This document shows positions 7,554 to 11,702 of a DNA stretch of 11,702 nt, piece after piece. The notes beneath the pieces were generated by a model. That model worked only from the letters and a program-made list of their open reading frames with translations, had not been told where the DNA came from and searched no databases. The position numbers were made by a program, and so were the translations under genes. The stretch is from Gammaproteobacteria bacterium (lineage in GTDB: Bacteria > Pseudomonadota > Gammaproteobacteria > Steroidobacterales > Steroidobacteraceae): NCBI GenBank assembly GCA_030039615.1, contig JASHVF010000030.1, forward strand, positions 1 to 11,702. The letters run 5' to 3'. How positions within the stretch are numbered: the stretch's first letter is position 1; each line of letters starts with the position of its first letter.

Positions 7554-8332
7554 TCGAGCGTGAAGCGGTCGGCGTCGAGGTGCGCCGGAAACTTGTCGCG
7601 GAAGGCGGCCAGCCGCCCGCCGTCGAGCTCGACGGTGATCAGCGCCGGCTCCGCCGCAGCTTCCGCGAGCGGCTGGCCGAGGTAGTCGATCGCGGCGCTG
7701 TCGCCCGAGTGTGCGACGCCGTGGCCGTCGGGGCCGACGCGGTTGACGCCGACCACGTACGCCTGGTTCTCGATGGCGCGCGCCTTGAGCAGCGTCCGCC
7801 AGGCGTGGGCGCGGGCGGCAGGCCAGTTCGCCACGTAGAGCAGCAACTGGTAGTCGAGTCCCGCGCGGCGGCGGCTGAATACCGGAAAGCGCAGGTCGTA
7901 GCACACCAGCGGACAGACGCTGAAGCCGCGCCACGCCACCGTCCAGGCGGCCGCCCCCGGCGCAAAATGCTCGTGCTCGCGTCCCATGCGGAACAGGTGG
8001 CGCTTGTCGTAATGGCGCAGCGCCGCGCCGCCCGGCTCGGCCCACAGCAGCCGGTTGTAGTAGCGGCCGCCCTCGGCGGTGATGACGCTGCCGGTAATCG
8101 CCGCATCGAGCTCCTCGCTCAGGTCCCCGAGCCAGGTGCAGGTCGGTCCGCCGGCGCTCTCGCCGAGACGCTCGACCTCCATGCTGAATCCGGTGGTGAA
8201 GGTCTCGGGCAGCACCACGAGATCGGTGCTGCCGGCGAGCGGTGCGAGCAGCTCTGCGAAGCGGGCGCGATTGGCGGCCGGCTCGCCCCAGACGAGCGGC
8301 TGCTGCACCAGGGTGACGCGTAATTGGCTCAT
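7550..8332 (-). CDS. Omega-amidase, YafV/MtnU-like nitrilase superfamily
   Basis: A 260-residue carbon-nitrogen hydrolase with the Glu-Lys-Cys triad: Glu43 in LPETFTTGF, Lys110 in YDKRHLF and Cys144 in VCYDLRFP. The phrase PETFTTGFSME with YDKRHLFRMG and the compact length resemble E. coli YafV, an omega-amidase that hydrolyses 2-oxoglutaramate and 2-oxosuccinamate to the keto acid plus ammonia. In methionine salvage this reaction pulls glutamine-dependent transamination forward. The immediate upstream gene is a matching aminotransferase whose stop overlaps this start as ATGA. GGAGG (8342-8346 on the minus strand) lies 9 nt upstream and supports the ATG at 8332. The stop overlaps the downstream PLP enzyme start, again as ATGA. 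No signal peptide, so cytosolic. Function is inferred from family similarity and context and is fairly strong. Confidence 0.92.
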   Translation of the reverse strand: MSQLRVTLVQQPLVWGEPAANRARFAELLAPLAGSTDLVVLPETFTTGFSMEVERLGESAGGPTCTWLGDLSEELDAAITGSVITAEGGRYYNRLLWAEPGGAALRHYDKRHLFRMGREHEHFAPGAAAWTVAWRGFSVCPLVCYDLRFPVFSRRRAGLDYQLLLYVANWPAARAHAWRTLLKARAIENQAYVVGVNRVGPDGHGVAHSGDSAAIDYLGQPLAEAAAEPALITVELDGGRLAAFRDKFPAHLDADRFTLE

Positions 8333-9498
8333 CGGCGTGAACCTCCGAGGCGCGCCGCGAACGCCGTGAGGCGCGCCGCGGCCTCATCCAGCGTGGCGTC
8401 GCGCTTGGCGATGCAGAGGCGCAGGTACCTGAGCGGCGGGGGCGAGGCGTAGAACGGCGACAGCGGAATGCTCGCCACCCCGCCCTCGGTGAGCAGCCGC
8501 TCGGCGAACGCCATGTCGTCGGGCGGGGCGAACTCGCCGAAGTCGAGCAGCTGGAAATACGTGCCGCGGGCCGGCGGCAGGCGAAACCCGGAGCCCTCCA
8601 GTGCCGCGCGCAGCCGGTCGCGCTTGGCCTGGAAGAATGCCGCGAGGCCGCGCCAGCCGTCGGGTTGCTCCGCCAGATAGGCGGCGATCGCCTGCTGCAG
8701 CGGATGGGCGATGCTGAAGGTGTTGAACTGATGCACCTTGCGCAGCTCCGCGGTGAGCGCGCGCGGCGCCACGCAGTAGCCGACGCGCACGCCGGTCGCG
8801 TGCAGCGTCTTGCCGAAGGAGAACACGGCGAAGCTCCTGTCGCGCAGCTCCGGGTGGGTGAGCACCGAGTGGTGACGGGCGCCGTCGAACACCACGTGCT
8901 CGTACACCTCATCCGACAGCACCAGCACGTCGCGGCCGCGGATCGCGCCGGCGAGCGCGTCGAGATCGGCGCCGCTCGCGACGCTGCAGGCGGGGTTCGA
9001 GGGACTGTTGAGCAGCACCAGGCGGGTGCGATCGGTGAGCGCCGCGCGCACCCGGTCCCAGTCGTAGCGGAAGTCCGGCGGCTCGAGCGGCAGCCGCACG
9101 CAGCGGCCGCCGGCGAGGCGCACGGCCGGCTCGTAGGAATCGTAGGCAGGGTCGAAGGCGATCGCTTCCTCGCCGGATGCGATCACCGCCTGGATCGCCG
9201 AGTAGATCGCTTCCGTCGCCCCCTGGGTGACGGTGATCTCGCTCTCGGGATCCGAGTCGATGCCGTAGCAGGCCTGAATCTTGAGCGCGATGCGCGCGCG
9301 CAGCTCGGGCACGCCCTCCATGGGCGCGTACTGGTTGTGGCCGGCGGTCATGGCGGCGGCCACCAGCGCACTCAGGCGCGGGTCGATGTCGTAGTCGGGG
9401 AAGCCCTGACCCAGGTTGAGCGCGTTGAGCTCGCGCGCACGGCGCGACATGACGGTGAAGATCGTCGTGCCGACGCCCGGTAGCTTGCTGTCCCGCAC
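8329..9498 (-). CDS. Methionine/glutamine-type aminotransferase, YbdL/MtnE-like
   Basis: A 389-residue class I/II aminotransferase. It lines up by eye with E. coli YbdL (methionine aminotransferase) from the first residues: DSKLPGVGTTIFTVMS, LNLGQGFPDYD, NQYAPMEGVPELR, ITVTQGATEAIY, FDPAYDSYEPA. PLP ligands are Lys230 (SFGKT), Asp196 and Tyr199 (SDEVYEH), and Asn168 in NSPSNPA; a C-terminal Arg (RYLRLCIAK) should bind the substrate carboxylate. The usual NTPHNP reads NSPSNP. The expected reaction is transfer of an amino group between methionine or glutamine and keto acids such as KMTB. The GTG at 9498 is chosen because the family begins just before SKLP; no ATG fits, and further upstream the frame shadows the kinase gene. 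It starts 5 nt after the kinase stop and overlaps the omega-amidase by ATGA. Confidence 0.93.
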   Translation of the reverse strand: MRDSKLPGVGTTIFTVMSRRARELNALNLGQGFPDYDIDPRLSALVAAAMTAGHNQYAPMEGVPELRARIALKIQACYGIDSDPESEITVTQGATEAIYSAIQAVIASGEEAIAFDPAYDSYEPAVRLAGGRCVRLPLEPPDFRYDWDRVRAALTDRTRLVLLNSPSNPACSVASGADLDALAGAIRGRDVLVLSDEVYEHVVFDGARHHSVLTHPELRDRSFAVFSFGKTLHATGVRVGYCVAPRALTAELRKVHQFNTFSIAHPLQQAIAAYLAEQPDGWRGLAAFFQAKRDRLRAALEGSGFRLPPARGTYFQLLDFGEFAPPDDMAFAERLLTEGGVASIPLSPFYASPPPLRYLRLCIAKRDATLDEAAARLTAFAARLGGSRR

Positions 9499-9503
9499 GG
9501 CTG

Positions 9504-10253
9504 CTAGATCTCGGCCTCGGCGGCGGCCATGGCCGCCCCCACCACGCCGGCCTGTCCGGCAAAATGCGCCGGGCGCAGCTGCGCCTCCGAGCGCAGCAGC
9601 GGCGCGAACTCGGCGAAGCGCTCGCTCACCGCCCCGCCGAGGATGAAGAGGTCGGGCCACAGGAGCTCGTGCAGGCGTTTCAGGTAGTCGTTGACCCGTG
9701 CGATCCACTGCGGGAAGTCGAGCTTCTCGGCGGTGCGCACCCGCGCCGAGGCCCACTTCTCCGCATCCATGCCGTTCAACTCTATGTGCCCGAGCTCGGT
9801 GTTGGGATAGAGCCGGCCGTCGCAGAACAGCGCGGTGCCGATGCCGGTGCCGAGCGTCACCATGATGACCGTACCGGAGACGCCGCGCCCCGCTCCCCAG
9901 CGCAGCTCGGCGATGCCCGCGGCGTCGGCGTCGTTGAGAAACAGGGCCGGGCGGCTGAGCGCACGCGCGGCGAGCGCCGCCCCGTCGGTACCGATCCAGC
10001 CGTGATCGACGTTGGCGGCGGTGCGCACCGTGCCCTGCTTGACGACGCTCGGGAAGGCGACGCCGACGCCGCCGACCGCGCCCGGCAGGCGCGCCGCCAG
10101 CGATGCCAGCACCGGCATCAGCGCCTTCGGCGTCGAGGGTTGCGGGGTATGAGCGGAGATCAGTCCGCCGGTAACCACGCCCGAGTCGACGTCGACCAGG
10201 CCCGCCTTGATCGAGGATCCGCCCACATCGATTCCGAGGACGTTGCGTGTCAC
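9504..10253 (-). CDS. ROK-family sugar kinase, polyphosphate glucokinase-like
   Basis: A 249-residue cytosolic ROK/hexokinase-fold protein. It shows the phosphate-1 motif GIDVGGSSIK (7-16), the catalytic base Asp108 in FLNDADAAG, the second phosphate motif VTLGTGIGTALF, and NTELGHIELNGMDAEK followed by WPDLFILGGAVS. The NTELGH block, the NDADAAG wording and the lack of the ROK zinc cysteine motif resemble polyphosphate/ATP glucokinases (PpgK), which phosphorylate glucose with inorganic polyphosphate. Use of ATP alone is also possible. Two GTG starts compete. GTG 10253 has GAGGTG six nt upstream and is preferred; GTG 10262, which would add three residues, sits inside that ribosome site, one base after the potI stop. 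The gene is wedged between a polyamine permease gene and an aminotransferase gene on the same strand, so it is probably co-transcribed. Confidence 0.88.
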   Translation of the reverse strand: MTRNVLGIDVGGSSIKAGLVDVDSGVVTGGLISAHTPQPSTPKALMPVLASLAARLPGAVGGVGVAFPSVVKQGTVRTAANVDHGWIGTDGAALAARALSRPALFLNDADAAGIAELRWGAGRGVSGTVIMVTLGTGIGTALFCDGRLYPNTELGHIELNGMDAEKWASARVRTAEKLDFPQWIARVNDYLKRLHELLWPDLFILGGAVSERFAEFAPLLRSEAQLRPAHFAGQAGVVGAAMAAAEAEI

Positions 10254-10259
10254 GCGCGG

Positions 10260-10265
10260 CACCTC
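10260..10265 (-). promoter_or_regulatory. Ribosome binding site of the ROK kinase, overlapping the potI stop
   Basis: On the minus strand this reads GAGGTG, sharing bases with the TGA stop of potI (10266-10264). It is six nt before the GTG at 10253. This supports the shorter kinase start and suggests that ribosomes finishing potI re-initiate here. Confidence 0.55.
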
Positions 10266-11112
10266 ACAGATTGGCGGCGGCGGCGAGCTGCTGGTCGCGC
10301 TCGCGCCGGCGCTGTTGGTAACGCATCCACAGCGTGGAGACGGCGATGCCGCTCGCCACCAGCAGCACCAGGATGGTGGCGAGCGCGTTCACGTCCGGCG
10401 TGACGCCGAAGCGCACCTTGGAGAACACTACCATCGGCAGCGTGCTTGAGCCCGGCCCGGCGACGAACTGGGTGATGACCAGGTCGTCCCACGACAGGGT
10501 GAAGGCCAGCAGCCAGCCGGACGCGATCGCCGGCAGGATCAGCGGCAGCGTGATGCGGAAAAATACCTTGAGCGGCCGCGCGCCCAGGTCCATGGCCGCT
10601 TCCTCCAGCGACTCGTCGAACCCGGCGAGGCGCGACTGCACCACCACGGTCACGTACGCCATGCAGAAGGTGATGTGGGCGAGCGCGATGGTGACCGCAC
10701 CGGTCCCCTGCGGCCAGCCGATCAGCTGTCCCAGGGCGACGAACATGAGCAGCAGCGAGAGCCCGGTGATGACCTCGGGCATGACGATCGGAGCGGTCAC
10801 CATGCCGCCGAGCAGCAGCCGCCCGCGGTAGGCGCCGAAGCGCGCCAGCGCCACCCCGGCGAGCGTGCCGAGCACCACCGCGACGCTCGCGGCGACGAAG
10901 GCAATGCGGATCGAGAGCCAGGCGGCGGTCAGTATCTGCTCGTTGTGGATGAGCACGCCGTACCACTTGAGCGTGGGCGAGTGCGCCGCGTCCCAGACCG
11001 TGACCAGGCGCGAGTTGTTGAAGGAGAACACGATCATCGAGAGGATCGGCACGTAGAGGAACACCAGCCCGAGCACCAGGGCGACGCGCGAGAACAGGCT
11101 GCGCGGCTTCAT
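10264..11112 (-). CDS. potI: Putrescine/spermidine ABC transporter permease PotI
   Basis: A 282-residue inner-membrane permease of a PotFGHI-type polyamine importer. About six hydrophobic segments can be seen (near residues 8-30, 65-92, 103-128, 138-160, 188-212 and 245-268). The cytoplasmic EAA loop that docks the ATPase is intact (about 170-199: SLEEAAMDLGARPLKVFF, then TLPLILPAI). The wording follows E. coli PotI closely: SFNNSRLVTVW, APIVMPEVITGLSLLLMFVAL, SGWLLAFTLSWDDLVI. The ATG overlaps the potH stop as ATGA, with GGAGG (11120-11124) seven nt upstream. The ATPase and binding-protein genes would be expected beyond the right edge. PotI rather than PotC is favoured by the wording and by its PotH partner; substrate (putrescine versus spermidine) is inferred. 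Confidence 0.94.
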   Translation of the reverse strand: MKPRSLFSRVALVLGLVFLYVPILSMIVFSFNNSRLVTVWDAAHSPTLKWYGVLIHNEQILTAAWLSIRIAFVAASVAVVLGTLAGVALARFGAYRGRLLLGGMVTAPIVMPEVITGLSLLLMFVALGQLIGWPQGTGAVTIALAHITFCMAYVTVVVQSRLAGFDESLEEAAMDLGARPLKVFFRITLPLILPAIASGWLLAFTLSWDDLVITQFVAGPGSSTLPMVVFSKVRFGVTPDVNALATILVLLVASGIAVSTLWMRYQQRRRERDQQLAAAANL

Positions 11113-11702
11113 TGCCCGGCCTCCAGCTGCCGCCGCTCGACGCGCTGGAACAGCAGGATCGGCACGATCAGGAGCAGCAGGATCAGGATCGCGACCGCGC
11201 TCGCCACCGGCCAGTCGCGGTTCTCGAAGAACTCATCCGACAGCACCCGGCCGATCATCAGCTGGTCGGGGCGGCCGAGCAGCGTCGGGATCACGTACTC
11301 GCCCACCGCCGGAATGAAGACCAGCAGCGACCCGGCGACGATGCCCGGCAGCGACTGCGGCAGCGTGATGCGCGCAAAGGCGCGCCACGGCCGCGCACCC
11401 AGGTCCGCGGCCGCCTCGAGCAGCGCGGCGTCGTGCTTCTCGAGGTTGGCGTACAGCGGCAGGATCATGAACGGCAGGTAGGAGTAGACGATGCCGACAT
11501 AGACCGCGAAGTCGGTCTGCAGGAGCGACAGCGGGTGACCGATGACGCCGAGGGCCAGCAGCACGTTGTTGATGACGCCGTTGTTCTTCAAGAGGCCGAT
11601 CCACGCGTACACCCGCAGCAGAAACGAGGTCCAGAAGGGCAGCACGATCAGCATCAGCAGCAGCGGGCGCGTGGCCGCGCCGGAGCGCGCGATGGCGTAG
11701 GC
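11109..11702 (-). CDS. potH: Putrescine/spermidine ABC transporter permease PotH (5' end outside window)
   Basis: This is the C-terminal 197 residues of the partner permease; the gene enters from the right edge and ends at TGA 11111-11109. It matches E. coli PotH well: PFWTSFLLRVYAWIGLLKNNG, VIGHPLSLLQTDFAVYVGIV, the EAA loop LEAAADLGARPWRAFARITL, then GSLLVFIPAVGEYVIPTLLG and EFFENRDWPVASAVAI. Four to five membrane segments are visible. The frame is open to the last base and contains no convincing start, so the Met codon at 11654 is internal. The last four bases overlap the potI start. PotH and PotI form the heterodimeric membrane channel of the transporter. Confidence 0.95.
   Translation of the reverse strand, partial: AYAIARSGAATRPLLLMLIVLPFWTSFLLRVYAWIGLLKNNGVINNVLLALGVIGHPLSLLQTDFAVYVGIVYSYLPFMILPLYANLEKHDAALLEAAADLGARPWRAFARITLPQSLPGIVAGSLLVFIPAVGEYVIPTLLGRPDQLMIGRVLSDEFFENRDWPVASAVAILILLLLIVPILLFQRVERRQLEAGQ

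Noticed and set aside
7554..8912. Possible long fusion upstream of the Cys/Met PLP enzyme (a continuous 843-residue frame)
   Set aside because: The extra 453 residues are a shadow of the omega-amidase and aminotransferase genes. The PLP family begins naturally at the ATG at 7553, which forms an ATGA overlap.
9499..9756. N-terminal extension of the aminotransferase to an upstream start
   Set aside because: The added 86 residues lie over the C-terminal part of the ROK kinase in another frame and are Arg/Gly/Ala-rich. The YbdL family starts near SKLP, which fits the GTG at 9498.

Overview
The window is a very GC-rich stretch of chromosome-like DNA packed with bacterial genes. AceK is essentially a proteobacterial protein. 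Together with a NADP-type Icd, PotH/PotI, a YbdL-type aminotransferase and a YafV-type amidase, it points to a GC-rich gamma- (possibly beta-) proteobacterium. No genus can be fixed from sequence reading alone. No tRNA, rRNA, CRISPR array, insertion sequence or phage gene was seen.

Left part, + strand (1-3603): the 3' end of icd (NADP-dependent isocitrate dehydrogenase), a small DUF3052-type protein, a Nudix hydrolase with an N-terminal helper domain, and aceK (isocitrate dehydrogenase kinase/phosphatase). The four genes are tightly packed (gaps of 17 nt, a 4-nt ATGA overlap, and 21 nt). The enzyme that gates the glyoxylate branch therefore sits in the same probable operon as its protein substrate, and no aceB/aceA is visible.

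Right part, - strand (11702 down to 3466): read in the direction of transcription, this is potH (partial), potI, a ROK/polyphosphate-glucokinase-like sugar kinase, a methionine/glutamine-type aminotransferase (YbdL/MtnE-like), an omega-amidase (YafV-like), a Cys/Met-metabolism PLP enzyme, a secreted S9 prolyl-oligopeptidase-family peptidase and a divergent Fe/Mn superoxide dismutase. The first six are joined by ATGA overlaps or gaps of at most a few bases, the S9 gene follows after 15 nt, and sod after 62 nt. The two transcription units converge, and the sod frame runs 138 nt into the antisense strand of aceK.

Functional picture: the + unit controls isocitrate flux (TCA cycle versus glyoxylate shunt). 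The - unit combines polyamine uptake, a sugar kinase and a transaminase/amidase/PLP-lyase trio. The aminotransferase and omega-amidase match the pair proposed to close methionine salvage: KMTB to Met with Gln as amino donor, then hydrolysis of the 2-oxoglutaramate. The points most worth a second look are this coupled cassette, the icd-DUF3052-Nudix-aceK arrangement, and the superoxide dismutase, which keeps its metal ligands but has changed second-sphere residues and an antisense-encoded tail.
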